From Chitinophaga oryziterrae (GTDB lineage: Bacteria > Bacteroidota > Bacteroidia > Chitinophagales > Chitinophagaceae): DNA of 64,000 nt. The stretch's first letter is position 1, and each line of letters begins with the position of its first letter. The stretch lies in NCBI RefSeq assembly GCF_009758125.1, contig NZ_WRXO01000001.1, positions 558,001 through 622,000 of the forward strand. Direction: 5' to 3'. The notes under the pieces are model-generated. The model searched no databases and was not told the origin of the DNA. It saw nothing but the letters and a program-made list of their open reading frames with translations. Below are positions 46,637-55,900 of the stretch, one piece after another. A program made the position numbers and the translations under genes.

Positions 46637-46681
46637 ATTGGTCGTAGTGTTGTAAATTGACTATACTTTATAAATTCCAAA

Positions 46682-47986
46682 ATGAAAGGCATGGATACCA
46701 CAACAATTGGCAGATATCGTTGGCGCATTTGTGCCCTCCTGTTCTTTGCAACTACTATCAACTATATAGACAGGCAGGTGATCGGACTCCTGAAACCTAT
46801 GTTGGAAAAGGATTTCAACTGGACTGAAGTTGATTATGGTCATATCGTTACCGCATTCTCCGCTTCCTATGCAATAGGTCTGTTACTCTTTGGCCGCCTG
46901 GTAGATAAGATCGGTACCAAAATGGGGTATATCCTTTCCATTATCGTATGGAGCGTGGCTGCTATGGCACATGCCCTGGCAAAATCCACCATTGGCTTTG
47001 GTATGGCCCGCGTATTACTGGGCCTGGGTGAATCCGGCAACTTCCCGGTAGCCATTAAATCAGTAGCAGAATGGTTCCCTAAAAAGGAACGTGCCCTGGC
47101 TACCGGTATTTTCAATTCAGGGGCTAATATAGGGGCCGTAGTTGCCCCGATAGTAGTACCCTGGCTGGCAGGTACTTATGGCTGGCAACAGGCGTTTATT
47201 TGGACTGGCGTGCTTGGTTTCATATGGCTCATCTTCTGGATCTTCATGTATGAAATCCCTGCCCGGCATAAAATGCTTAGCTCGGAAGAATTTGATTATA
47301 TCCATAGCGATCATGATGAAGTGAAGGATATCACCGATGAAAAACCACGTATCGGCTGGATGCAATTATTAGGGATCCGCCAGACCTGGGCATTTGTATT
47401 CGGGAAACTGCTCACAGACCCTATCTGGTGGTTCTTCCTCTTCTGGTTACCCTCTTATTTCTCTACTACGTTCCACCTCGATTTTACAAAGCCTAATATA
47501 CAGCTGATCATCATTTATACCGCCAGTACAATTGGCAGTATCGGCGGGGGATACTTATCTTCCTGGCTGATCAAATCGAAGCAATGGCCGGTGTTTAAAG
47601 CCCGCAAAGCTTCCATGCTGTTATTTGCGGTGTGCATAGTGCCGGTGATATTTGTAAAGCAAACCGGGAATATCTGGGTAGTAGTGGCTATTATCGGTCT
47701 GGCCGCGGCCGCTCACCAGGCATGGTCGGCTAATATCTTTACAACGGTATCTGACATGTTCCCCAAGTACGCGGTAAGTTCCGTCGTAGGCATTGGTGGC
47801 ATGGCAGGTTCCATAGGCGGTAGTTTGTTTCCCCTGGTAGTAGGCTGGTTACTGAATCATTATAAATTATTAGGAAATATCGGCGCAGGTTACAACATTC
47901 TGTTCATTATCTGCGGTTGCGCGTATCTCATTGCATGGGGTATGATGCACCTGTTCGCACCGAAGATGGAAAGAGTAAGCATCTGA
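46682..47986 (+). CDS. exuT: MFS hexuronate transporter (ExuT type)
   Basis: The 434-residue major-facilitator protein with 12 predicted membrane segments belongs to the ACS (anion:cation symporter) family, whose hexuronate member is ExuT (signature around FSASYAIGLLLFGRLVDKIG and GLGESGNFPVAIKSVAEWF). It should import galacturonate and glucuronate over the inner membrane. Its own operator and promoter separate it from the eda end of the operon. Confidence 0.88.
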   Translation: MKGMDTTTIGRYRWRICALLFFATTINYIDRQVIGLLKPMLEKDFNWTEVDYGHIVTAFSASYAIGLLLFGRLVDKIGTKMGYILSIIVWSVAAMAHALAKSTIGFGMARVLLGLGESGNFPVAIKSVAEWFPKKERALATGIFNSGANIGAVVAPIVVPWLAGTYGWQQAFIWTGVLGFIWLIFWIFMYEIPARHKMLSSEEFDYIHSDHDEVKDITDEKPRIGWMQLLGIRQTWAFVFGKLLTDPIWWFFLFWLPSYFSTTFHLDFTKPNIQLIIIYTASTIGSIGGGYLSSWLIKSKQWPVFKARKASMLLFAVCIVPVIFVKQTGNIWVVVAIIGLAAAAHQAWSANIFTTVSDMFPKYAVSSVVGIGGMAGSIGGSLFPLVVGWLLNHYKLLGNIGAGYNILFIICGCAYLIAWGMMHLFAPKMERVSI

Positions 47987-48053
47987 GGAAAGATGGGGGT
48001 GGCCGGAGGGGCCTAACCAAACTTCCTGTTTGTAGCAAATTTAAAGCTCCGTC

Positions 48054-48110
48054 AGCTCCGTGTTTATAGCAAAAATAATCTTCTCTTTTATTTGCTACAA
48101 ACACGGAGCT
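48054..48110 (+). terminator. Long hairpin terminator between exuT and uxaA (repeat copy B)
   Basis: AGCTCCGTGTTTATAGCAAA (48054-48073) pairs with 48091-48110 at 19 of 20 positions, loop 17 bases, followed by TTTTT on the plus strand. It ends exuT and lies between convergent genes. The words GCTCCGT and GTTTGTAGCAAA just upstream (48030-48051) are shared with the elements at 25435 and 61829. Confidence 0.75.
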
Positions 48111-48122
48111 TTTTGAATAGTA

Positions 48123-49769
48123 CTAAAGACTTACACCCCGTTTCCACGGAATGAAATCGTCCTGGTTTAAAAGTTCTGCTTTGGTATGTACTTCTCCATT
48201 AGCGGTCCTGATCACAAACTCCATAATCTCTTCACCCATCTCTTCAATACTTTTTTCTCCACTGATGATGGTACCGGTATTGATATCGATGATATCAGGC
48301 ATGCGTTGTGCCAGTTTGGTATTGGTAGCCAGTTTCACTACAGGAGCGATAGGATTGCCGGTAGGCGTGCCTAATCCCGTTGTGAACAGTACGATATTAG
48401 CGCCGGACCCTACTTCCGCAGAGGTAGATTCCACATCATTACCAGGAGTGCACAGCAGGTTCAACCCCGGTTTCTTCACATATTCCGTATAGTCCAGTAC
48501 GTCAGTAACAGGGGAGATACCACCTTTTTTAGCCGCGCCTGCCGATTTGATCGCATCTGTGATCAGACCGTCTTTGATATTACCCGGAGAAGGGTTCATA
48601 TAAAAACCGGAGCCAACAGATTCTGCCTTACTTTCATACGCACGCATGATGCGGATGAATTTATCCGAAGTATCTTTTTCCACGCAACGGTTGATCAGTT
48701 CCTGCTCTACACCGCAGAGTTCGGGGAATTCTGATAAGATAGAGGTGCCACCCAACGCCACCAGCAGGTCGGAAGTATGACCAACGGCCGGGTTAGCTGA
48801 AATACCGGAGAAGCCGTCAGATCCACCGCATTCCAGTCCGATTACCAGTTTGGATAAAGGAGCAGGCTGACGGGTTATTTTATCCGCCTCTATCAGCGCC
48901 AGGAAAGTCTCTTTGATGGCGTCAGACAGCATGGCGTATTCAGAAGCGCTTTTCTGCTGTTCGAATACCAGTAAAGGTTTGTCGAATGCAGGGTTCAGTC
49001 TTTGCAGGGATGCCTGCAGGATAGATACCTGTGCATGCTGGCAACCCAGGCTGAGGATAGTAGCGCCTGCCACGTTGGGGTGATGGATATAACCTGCCAG
49101 CAGGGCGCAAAGCGCATCTGCATCCTGGCGGGTACCCCCGCAGCCACCTTCATGTGTAAGGAATTTGATACCATCTATATTGGAGAATACGGTGTTGCGT
49201 TTGCCGGCAGCAGCCATTGCTTCTGCCTTGTATTCCTTAATAGCAGCTACATTGCCTTGTTTATATAAGGAAACCAGGTCCTGCACCTGCTCGTTGTAAA
49301 CTTCAGTAGGAGCGAAGCCCAGTCCTTTTTCAAAAGCGGTCTTAATCACGCCCACATTGCGGTTCTCGCAGAATACCAGTGGAATTACCAGCCAGTAATT
49401 ACGAGTACCTACCTGTCCGTCTTTACGATGGAAACCGTTGAAGGTGCGTGTTTTCCATTTGCTTACATCAGGCTTTTTCCATTCTATATTGCCTTCTTTT
49501 TCGTGGAAAGCATTGGCATCATGCCTGATATTGGATATAGTGATCACTTCTCCTTTGTGAACAGGCTCATTGGCTTTACCCACCAGTACACCGTACATGA
49601 TGATAGGGTCACCGGCCTGTACATCGGCGATCATAAATTTATGTTTGGCAGGGACGTTTTTCAGCAGTTTGATCGTGGAACCATTAAACCCGATCTCAGT
49701 GCCGCTTTGCAGATCCTGCAAGGCTACCAGAACATTGTCGTCGGGATGTATTTGTAGAAACGTATTCAT
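48123..49769 (-). CDS. uxaA: Altronate dehydratase
   Basis: The 548-residue enzyme converts altronate to KDG. An N-terminal SAF domain (FLQIHPDDNVLVALQDLQSG) is fused to the UxaA core (FHRKDGQVGTRNYWLVIPLV, FLTHEGGCGGTRQDA, GLECGGSDGFSGISANPAVG). The cysteines in the last two stretches are candidate metal ligands. Full length and single-chain. It is divergent from kduI and convergent to exuT, so it has its own promoter. Confidence 0.94.
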   Translation of the reverse strand: MNTFLQIHPDDNVLVALQDLQSGTEIGFNGSTIKLLKNVPAKHKFMIADVQAGDPIIMYGVLVGKANEPVHKGEVITISNIRHDANAFHEKEGNIEWKKPDVSKWKTRTFNGFHRKDGQVGTRNYWLVIPLVFCENRNVGVIKTAFEKGLGFAPTEVYNEQVQDLVSLYKQGNVAAIKEYKAEAMAAAGKRNTVFSNIDGIKFLTHEGGCGGTRQDADALCALLAGYIHHPNVAGATILSLGCQHAQVSILQASLQRLNPAFDKPLLVFEQQKSASEYAMLSDAIKETFLALIEADKITRQPAPLSKLVIGLECGGSDGFSGISANPAVGHTSDLLVALGGTSILSEFPELCGVEQELINRCVEKDTSDKFIRIMRAYESKAESVGSGFYMNPSPGNIKDGLITDAIKSAGAAKKGGISPVTDVLDYTEYVKKPGLNLLCTPGNDVESTSAEVGSGANIVLFTTGLGTPTGNPIAPVVKLATNTKLAQRMPDIIDINTGTIISGEKSIEEMGEEIMEFVIRTANGEVHTKAELLNQDDFIPWKRGVSL

Positions 49770-49810
49770 GGTGGCTAAAGTATGAAATAAGACAACCCGC
49801 TGTTAATACT

Positions 49811-49866
49811 AAAATCTTAATCCATGATGAGATTTTGACTTCACTTCTTTGCTAAATCCGTTTAGC
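49811..49866. promoter_or_regulatory. Short inverted repeats in the uxaA upstream region
   Basis: AAAATCT/AGATTTT (49811-49817 with 49830-49836) and GCTAAA-TCCG-TTTAGC (49851-49866) lie 40-100 bp ahead of the uxaA start on the minus strand. They could be operator or leader structure for uxaA. No clear -7 box is seen. Confidence 0.35.
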
Positions 49867-49938
49867 GGAAAATTTAACATTAAAAAGGGAGGGTGTCCTA
49901 TACTGTCCTACCTTTTTTGCCCTTGCTGTATTTATAGT

Positions 49939-49978
49939 GCAAACGTTTGCAATTTTCGGCATTATATTCTATCTTTCC
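49939..49978 (+). promoter_or_regulatory. Operator and promoter of kduI
   Basis: The palindrome TGCAAACGTTTGCA (49939-49952) matches the core of the exuT operator. Its right half supplies TTG (49948-49950), and TATCTTTC (49971-49978) follows after 20 bases, so a repressor would cover the -33 element exactly as before exuT. Transcription would start near 49985. Confidence 0.75.
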
Positions 49979-50030
49979 ATCCCGTTATGAAGAATACCTT
50001 CATCATTTCTAAAATTAATATGTCGAGATT

Positions 50031-50867
50031 ATGACCGCAGAAACGAGGTATGCCTCCAGTCCGGCTGCTGCGCAGCGTTGGAATACAGAAGAAACAAGGA
50101 ATGAACTCTTAATAGATAAACTGTTTGAGAAGGATAATGTAAGACTGGTATACAGCCATTACGACCGCTTCATTACCGGTGGTATCATGCCTGTGGCCGG
50201 TCCTGTAAAGCTGGAAGCGCCGGACCAGTTAAAGGCTGTATACTTCCTGGAAAGGCGTGAACTGGGCATCATTAACGTGGGTGGTGCAGGCACTGTGACC
50301 GTAGACGGAGAAGTATTTGAAATAGGCTATAAAGAAGCATTGTATGTAGGAAGAGGTAAACAGGAAGTGCTGTTCAGCAGTAAAGATGCCGGTTCTCCTG
50401 CTAAGTTTTACCTGAACTCCACACCTGCACATAAAGAATTCCCTACCCGTCATGTTACCCGCAAAGACGCAGAGGTGGTTACTTTAGGCGCCCTGGAAAC
50501 ATCCAATCACCGTACCATCAATAAGCTGATAGTCAGCACCGTACTGCCTACCTGCCAGTTGCAGATGGGTATGACAGAGCTGAAAACAGGCAGTGTATGG
50601 AACACGATGCCGGCACATACGCACGACAGGCGTATGGAAGTATACTTCTATTTTGAAGTACCACAGGGGCAGTCTGTCTGCCATTTCTGGGGGCAGCCAC
50701 AGGAAACAAGGCATATCTGGATGCAGAACGAGCAGGCAGTCATTTCTCCGCCATGGTCTGTACACTCCGGCGCCGGTACCAGCAACTATACCTTTATATG
50801 GGGGATGGCCGGCGAGAACCTGGACTATGGAGATATGGATGTATGTGCAATTCCTGACCTGCGATAA
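50031..50867 (+). CDS. kduI: 5-dehydro-4-deoxy-D-glucuronate isomerase
   Basis: This 278-residue cupin converts DKI (from unsaturated uronates) to DKII. The zinc site is complete: H196, H198 and E203 in PAHTHDRRMEVYFYFE, with H245 in WSVHSGAGT; these numbers equal those of the E. coli enzyme. It is the first gene of a run with kduD (11 bp gap), lacI and two secreted enzymes. Confidence 0.96.
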   Translation: MTAETRYASSPAAAQRWNTEETRNELLIDKLFEKDNVRLVYSHYDRFITGGIMPVAGPVKLEAPDQLKAVYFLERRELGIINVGGAGTVTVDGEVFEIGYKEALYVGRGKQEVLFSSKDAGSPAKFYLNSTPAHKEFPTRHVTRKDAEVVTLGALETSNHRTINKLIVSTVLPTCQLQMGMTELKTGSVWNTMPAHTHDRRMEVYFYFEVPQGQSVCHFWGQPQETRHIWMQNEQAVISPPWSVHSGAGTSNYTFIWGMAGENLDYGDMDVCAIPDLR

Positions 50868-50878
50868 ACTCATCAATC

Positions 50879-51646
50879 ATGGTATTACAATCATTTGACC
50901 TTACAGGAAAAACAGCGCTGGTAACAGGTTGTAAAAGAGGTATCGGCTTTGGGATGGCATTGGCGCTGGCAGAAGCGGGCGCCGATATCATCGGTGTTTC
51001 AGCTACTTTGGAAAAAGAAGGCAGTGAGATAGGAAAGGCGGTAACAGCGCTGGGCAGACAATTTCATGCCTACCAGGCCGACTTTAGCGACCGTACCGTT
51101 TTATATAATTTCATTAAAGAAGTAACCGGACGATTTCCTGTTATAGATATACTGGTGAACAATGCAGGTACTATTCTGAGAAAGCCCGCGGCCGAACATC
51201 CGGATGAATACTGGGATGAAGTATTGGATATCAATCTGAATAGTCCTTTTATACTTACCCGTGAAATAGGTAAACAGATGCTTTCTCATGGCAGCGGAAA
51301 GATTATCTTTACTGCATCGTTACTTACATTCCAGGGGGGGATTAATGTACCTGGTTATGCCGCAAGCAAGGGCGCAGTAGGTTCACTGGTGAAAGCCTTC
51401 GCCAATGAATGGGCGGGCAAAGGCATCAATGTAAATGCCATTGCACCCGGATATATTGCCACGGATAATACAGCAGCATTACGTGCAGATGAAAAAAGAA
51501 GTGCTGCTATACTGGACCGCATACCGGCAGGACGCTGGGGTAGTCCGGACGATTTTAAAGGTCCGGCCGTATTCCTGGCTTCCAAAGCATCGGACTATGT
51601 GCATGGTACCATCTTAACAGTAGACGGGGGATGGATGGGACGATAA
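50879..51646 (+). CDS. kduD: 2-dehydro-3-deoxy-D-gluconate 5-dehydrogenase
   Basis: A 255-residue short-chain dehydrogenase that reduces DKII to KDG. The nucleotide motif is TGCKRGIGFGMA, NNAG is at 94-97, and the catalytic triad is S147, Y160 and K164 (YAASK). Position after kduI supports KduD over a general SDR. Confidence 0.93.
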   Translation: MVLQSFDLTGKTALVTGCKRGIGFGMALALAEAGADIIGVSATLEKEGSEIGKAVTALGRQFHAYQADFSDRTVLYNFIKEVTGRFPVIDILVNNAGTILRKPAAEHPDEYWDEVLDINLNSPFILTREIGKQMLSHGSGKIIFTASLLTFQGGINVPGYAASKGAVGSLVKAFANEWAGKGINVNAIAPGYIATDNTAALRADEKRSAAILDRIPAGRWGSPDDFKGPAVFLASKASDYVHGTILTVDGGWMGR

Positions 51647-51668
51647 AATTCCACCTGAATACTGATAT

Positions 51669-52724
51669 ATGAGCAAAAGAACAGAAAAGACAATTGTCGA
51701 CATTGCAGAAGAGTTAAATCTCTCCGTTTCCACCGTTTCCCGGGCATTGAATGATCATCCCAACATCAGTGCAAAGACAAAGGAAAAGGTAAAGAAGATG
51801 GCCCGTAAAATGGGTTATCGTCCAAATACCATGGCTGCCGGATTGCGCAATAATAAAAGCAAGACCATTGGCCTGGTAGTACCGCGTATCTCCATGTTCT
51901 TCCCTGCTACTATCAGCACCGTTATCCAGAACAAATTGCAGGAGCATGGGTATAACCTGCTGATCTGTCAATCCAATGATTCGTACGAACAGGAGATAGC
52001 CCTGGCAGATACATTGTATTCCGCGCGTGTGGACGCACTGGCGGTATCTACTACTTTATATACCACCGACTTCTCTCATTTTGATGTATTCATTGAGAAC
52101 AATATCCCCCTGGTATTCTTCGACAGGGTACCGAAAGATTACAATGTGAAAGTGATTAAGGGGGATGATTACCTGGGTGGGCTTACTGTTACCAAACACC
52201 TGATAGAAAGAGGATGTAAGGACATTGTACATATTTCAGGTCCGCTTACCTGTAACCTGTATATAGAAAGAGTGGCAGGGTATAAAAGCGCCTTGCAGCA
52301 GCATAAGATCCCCTTTAAGAAATCGCGGATCTTTTATCATGAACTAACCCGCGAAAATGCCTTACAGACCTGCGAGAAAATATTCGCGCAGCAGCCGTAC
52401 CCGGATGGCATTTTCGCTGCCAATGATACCACCGCCATTACTATCCTGGAGTATTGCAGGAAAATAAAGCTGCGTGTGCCGGAGGATATTAAAATAGCGG
52501 GTTATTCCAACGACCCGCGTACGGAGATCATTACGCCTTCCATTACTTCTGTTGATCAGTACCCTGCATTGATGGGAGAGAAGGTAGCGGCGGCCCTGCT
52601 GGAATTGTTACAGCAGTCTAAGCCTGTGCAGCAGAAGTATAACGAAGAGATTATTCCCATTAAATTAATTGCCCGCGCTTCTACGGAAGGTCCTGTAGTG
52701 AAAGTCCGCGGAAAGAAAAAGTAA
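51669..52724 (+). CDS. LacI family transcriptional repressor of the uronate regulon
   Basis: The 351-residue repressor has a LacI helix-turn-helix (IVDIAEELNLSVSTVSRALN), hinge helix (NTMAAGLRNNKSK) and periplasmic-binding-like effector domain. LacI proteins bind even palindromes with a central CG, and two such sites (exuT and kduI) lie nearby, so it is the likely regulator. KDG or a related acid is the probable inducer; this is inferred from the pathway. Confidence 0.92.
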   Translation: MSKRTEKTIVDIAEELNLSVSTVSRALNDHPNISAKTKEKVKKMARKMGYRPNTMAAGLRNNKSKTIGLVVPRISMFFPATISTVIQNKLQEHGYNLLICQSNDSYEQEIALADTLYSARVDALAVSTTLYTTDFSHFDVFIENNIPLVFFDRVPKDYNVKVIKGDDYLGGLTVTKHLIERGCKDIVHISGPLTCNLYIERVAGYKSALQQHKIPFKKSRIFYHELTRENALQTCEKIFAQQPYPDGIFAANDTTAITILEYCRKIKLRVPEDIKIAGYSNDPRTEIITPSITSVDQYPALMGEKVAAALLELLQQSKPVQQKYNEEIIPIKLIARASTEGPVVKVRGKKK

Positions 52725-52743
52725 TAATTTAAAAAATACACGG

Positions 52744-53931
52744 ATGAAAAAACTCAGTTTCACATTATTTGTGTTGCTTTTTGTGATGCAGGTAATTGCC
52801 CAGACCCCTGCCCGTAAAAAACAGATGATAGCCCTGGCAGATAAGACACTTGATTTTGCTGCCAGTCAGTATAAGTTAATGATGCAGCATTTACCAGATA
52901 CCGTGTTACCCCGCTCTACCAGTAAAACAGGTAGCCTGGTCACTGCGAAGTCTGATTGGTGGACGGCTGGTTTTTATCCCGGTACTTTATGGTATTTATA
53001 TCAATATACTAAAGACAATACTTTAAAAGAGGAAGCCGTTAAACGCGATGCGCTTGTAGAGAAAGAGAAGAATAACAAGCATACACATGACCTCGGGTTT
53101 ATGATGTATTGCAGTTTTGGTAACGGATATCGTCTCACTAATAATCCTGCTTATAAAGAAGTGCTATTGACCAGTGCGCGTTCCCTTTCCACCCGTTTTA
53201 ATCCTAAAGTAGGTTGTATCAAATCATGGGACCATGGCGCCTGGGAGTTTCCTGTGATCATTGATAATATGATGAACCTGGAGCTGCTTACCTGGGCCAG
53301 CAGGGTTACGCACGATACTTCTTTTGCACATATTGCCCGTACACATGCGAATACGACTATGCTGCACCATTTCCGGAAGGACTACAGCTCTTATCATGTG
53401 GTAGCGTATGATTCCACTACCGGTGCGGTGCTGAAAAGACAAACGCACCAGGGCGCTGCGGACAGCTCTGCATGGTCGAGAGGACAGGCATGGGGATTAT
53501 ATGGTTATACCATGATGTACCGCGAAACGAAGGACAGGAGATATCTTGATCAGGCACAGCATATTGCTGATTTTATCTTAAATCATCCGAGGCTGCCTAA
53601 AGACCTGATCCCTTACTGGGATTATGATGCACCGGATATCCCGTCTGCTCCGAGAGATGCTTCTGCCGGTGCTGTAGCAGCTTCTGCTTTACTGGAGTTA
53701 AGCCGTTATACAAAAGGTACCGGCTCTGCCCGTTACTGGAATGCAGGAGAGAAGATGTTAGAGAGTTTATGCAGCCCTGCTTATCTGGCCAAAGCAGGAG
53801 AGAATAATGATTTTATCCTGATGCATAGTGTAGGCTCTTTACCCCACAATTCAGAGGTAGATGTGCCACTTACTTATGCAGATTATTATTTTGTAGAAGC
53901 ATTGTTACGATATAAACAATGGGCTAAATAA
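52744..53931 (+). CDS. GH88 unsaturated glucuronyl hydrolase, exported
   Basis: The 395-residue (alpha/alpha)6-barrel enzyme has a signal peptide ending at VIAQ, and the catalytic aspartates D116 (HTHDLGFM) and D174 (VIIDNMMNLE) 58 apart, close to the 61 of the Bacillus enzyme. It removes the terminal 4,5-unsaturated uronate from lyase products, feeding KduI. Substrate could be from pectin, ulvan or glycosaminoglycan. The next gene overlaps by one base (TAATG). Confidence 0.9.
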   Translation: MKKLSFTLFVLLFVMQVIAQTPARKKQMIALADKTLDFAASQYKLMMQHLPDTVLPRSTSKTGSLVTAKSDWWTAGFYPGTLWYLYQYTKDNTLKEEAVKRDALVEKEKNNKHTHDLGFMMYCSFGNGYRLTNNPAYKEVLLTSARSLSTRFNPKVGCIKSWDHGAWEFPVIIDNMMNLELLTWASRVTHDTSFAHIARTHANTTMLHHFRKDYSSYHVVAYDSTTGAVLKRQTHQGAADSSAWSRGQAWGLYGYTMMYRETKDRRYLDQAQHIADFILNHPRLPKDLIPYWDYDAPDIPSAPRDASAGAVAASALLELSRYTKGTGSARYWNAGEKMLESLCSPAYLAKAGENNDFILMHSVGSLPHNSEVDVPLTYADYYFVEALLRYKQWAK

Positions 53932-55202
53932 TGCAGAGACGTAATTTCATAAAAGCTATTCCATTAGTAGGCATGGCTGGTGTGGTAAAAAAAGGAGAAC
54001 GTGTTTTTGTAGCAGATAACGAAGGAGAGGCGATAAATACCAGCACAGATCCTGTAAATACAGACAGAGCCTACTGGGCTTCCTTATTAAACCGCATTGC
54101 AACACCTGTTTTACTGAACCTCAGCAAAGGGCAGTTAAAACAGGTGATGCCGCTGGTGACAGCACCCGGGTATAACAAACCGGTAGAAAAGGTCACTTAT
54201 TTGGAAGCCTTCGGCCGTACTATGGCAGGTATTGCTCCCTGGTTAGAACTGGGTGCTGATAATACGATGGAAGGCAGTATGCGGGCCACCTTAACAAAAT
54301 ATGCGCTGGAAGCAACCGCGCAGGCAGTGAACCCGGATGGCCCGGATTACATGAACTTTACAGGTAAATATGACGGGCAGCCATTAGTAGATGGCGCTTT
54401 CCTGGCGCATGCCTTTATCCGCGCCCCAAAGCAGTTATGGGCGCCGTTGCCGGCCACTGTAAAGCAACAGGTGATCAGTAGTTTTAAAAGTTTGCGCAGC
54501 ATTACCCCCGGTTATAGCAACTGGTTATTATTCTCTGCTATTATAGAAGCTGCTTTATTATTATTCGGAGAGGAATGGGATGGTATGCGTGTAGATTACG
54601 CTGTTAAGAAACATGCAGAATGGTATAAAGGAGATGGGATGTATGGAGATGGGCCGGACTTCCATTTCGATTATTACAATGCTTTCGTTATCCATCCCAT
54701 GTTGACTGATATACTGAAAGTATTATCAGATAAAGGAAAAATCAATAAAAAGGAATACGATACTGCTATTACAAGAATGCAACGTTACGGTGTTATCCAG
54801 GAAAGACTGATTTCTCCGGAGGGGACCTTCCCTGTAGTCGGAAGGTCAATGGTATACCGGAATGCGGCATTCCAGCCGCTGGTACAGCTTGCATTACATG
54901 AGCAGCTACCGGAAGTATTGTCCCCGGCACAGGTACGTTGTGCCTTAACAGCAGTGATGAAGAACATCTTTGAAACAAAAGGGACCTTTGATGACAAAGG
55001 CTGGCTGCAACCTGGTTTTTGTGGTTATCAGCCGGAGATCGCAGATGTATATACAGCAACCGGTAGCTTATATCTATGCACTACCGGGTTTCTGGCCCTT
55101 GGGTTACCTCCTGAACATGCTTTCTGGGCGGGAAAGCCGGAGGAATGGACAGCTCAGAGAGCCTGGAAAGGAAAGACCGTCTTTAAAGACCATGCATTGT
55201 AA
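53931..55202 (+). CDS. DUF2264 domain protein, exported
   Basis: The 423-residue protein begins MQRRNFIKAIPLVGMAGVV, a Tat-like signal with RRNF. The body is DUF2264 (YWASLLNRIATPVLLNLSKG, GDGPDFHFDYYNAFVIHPML), an (alpha/alpha)-barrel family often found with polysaccharide-degrading genes; some members are being linked to uronyl removal, but the activity is not certain. It overlaps the GH88 gene by one base, so the two are translationally coupled and probably act on the same oligosaccharide. Confidence 0.87.
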   Translation: MQRRNFIKAIPLVGMAGVVKKGERVFVADNEGEAINTSTDPVNTDRAYWASLLNRIATPVLLNLSKGQLKQVMPLVTAPGYNKPVEKVTYLEAFGRTMAGIAPWLELGADNTMEGSMRATLTKYALEATAQAVNPDGPDYMNFTGKYDGQPLVDGAFLAHAFIRAPKQLWAPLPATVKQQVISSFKSLRSITPGYSNWLLFSAIIEAALLLFGEEWDGMRVDYAVKKHAEWYKGDGMYGDGPDFHFDYYNAFVIHPMLTDILKVLSDKGKINKKEYDTAITRMQRYGVIQERLISPEGTFPVVGRSMVYRNAAFQPLVQLALHEQLPEVLSPAQVRCALTAVMKNIFETKGTFDDKGWLQPGFCGYQPEIADVYTATGSLYLCTTGFLALGLPPEHAFWAGKPEEWTAQRAWKGKTVFKDHAL

Positions 55203-55222
55203 TGAATCAATGCTATTTATTA

Positions 55223-55900
55223 TCAATCAGTATTGATATCGATCAAACCATATCTGATCCCGAAAATCACCAGTCCTACCCTTGTTTTTACTTTCAGTTT
55301 ATCACAAAGACTGCTTTTGTAATCATCAATGGTACGCGGGCTTACGAACATCTTCTGCGCGATCTCTTTATAGGATAATTCAGTACAGAGATACTGTAAG
55401 AACGTTTTCTCTTTAGGTGTCAGCTCTATCTTCTCATTGAGTGATAATACATCCTTCTGCAGGCCGGAAATCACTTTCCCTGAGATATAATCAGGGAGAT
55501 AGAAGTCTTTTTTGATAATAGAATCAAATGCTTCCTGCAAATCGTCCGGCTCCACATTTTTCATGATATAGCCTTTAGCGCCTGATTTCAGCATCTTGAT
55601 GATCACAGATTCATCATTCAGCATAGACAGGGCCAGTACTTTGATCTGAGGGAAGTGGTTATTGATCCAGGTAGCAGTTTCGTATCCGTTCATACCGGGC
55701 ATATTCACGTCCAGGATAAGGATATCCGGTAGCTGTAGTTCACGGTTATTAATGATCTTCACTACTTCTTCTCCGTTGCTGGCTTCAAACAAAATGAAGT
55801 AATCCTGGAAGGTATTAATTAGCCTGCTGAGTGCTTTTCTTACCAGTACATGGTCGTCGGCAATGGCCACACTATATTTCGATTTCCTCGTTATGCTCAT
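55223..55900 (-). CDS. NarL/LuxR family response regulator
   Basis: A 225-residue regulator with receiver domain (phosphoacceptor D64 in LILDVNMPGMNG, acidic pair ADD) and C-terminal LuxR helix-turn-helix (LTPKEKTFLQYLCTELSYKE, then IAQKMFVSPRTIDDYKSSL). It overlaps the kinase gene by 29 bp. Its convergent neighbour is the DUF2264 gene; there is no sign that it regulates the uronate genes. Confidence 0.94.
   Translation of the reverse strand: MSITRKSKYSVAIADDHVLVRKALSRLINTFQDYFILFEASNGEEVVKIINNRELQLPDILILDVNMPGMNGYETATWINNHFPQIKVLALSMLNDESVIIKMLKSGAKGYIMKNVEPDDLQEAFDSIIKKDFYLPDYISGKVISGLQKDVLSLNEKIELTPKEKTFLQYLCTELSYKEIAQKMFVSPRTIDDYKSSLCDKLKVKTRVGLVIFGIRYGLIDINTD

Noticed and set aside
48123-49769. 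uxaA as part of the exuT operon
   Set aside because: It is on the opposite strand and separated by a terminator hairpin; it has to have its own promoter.
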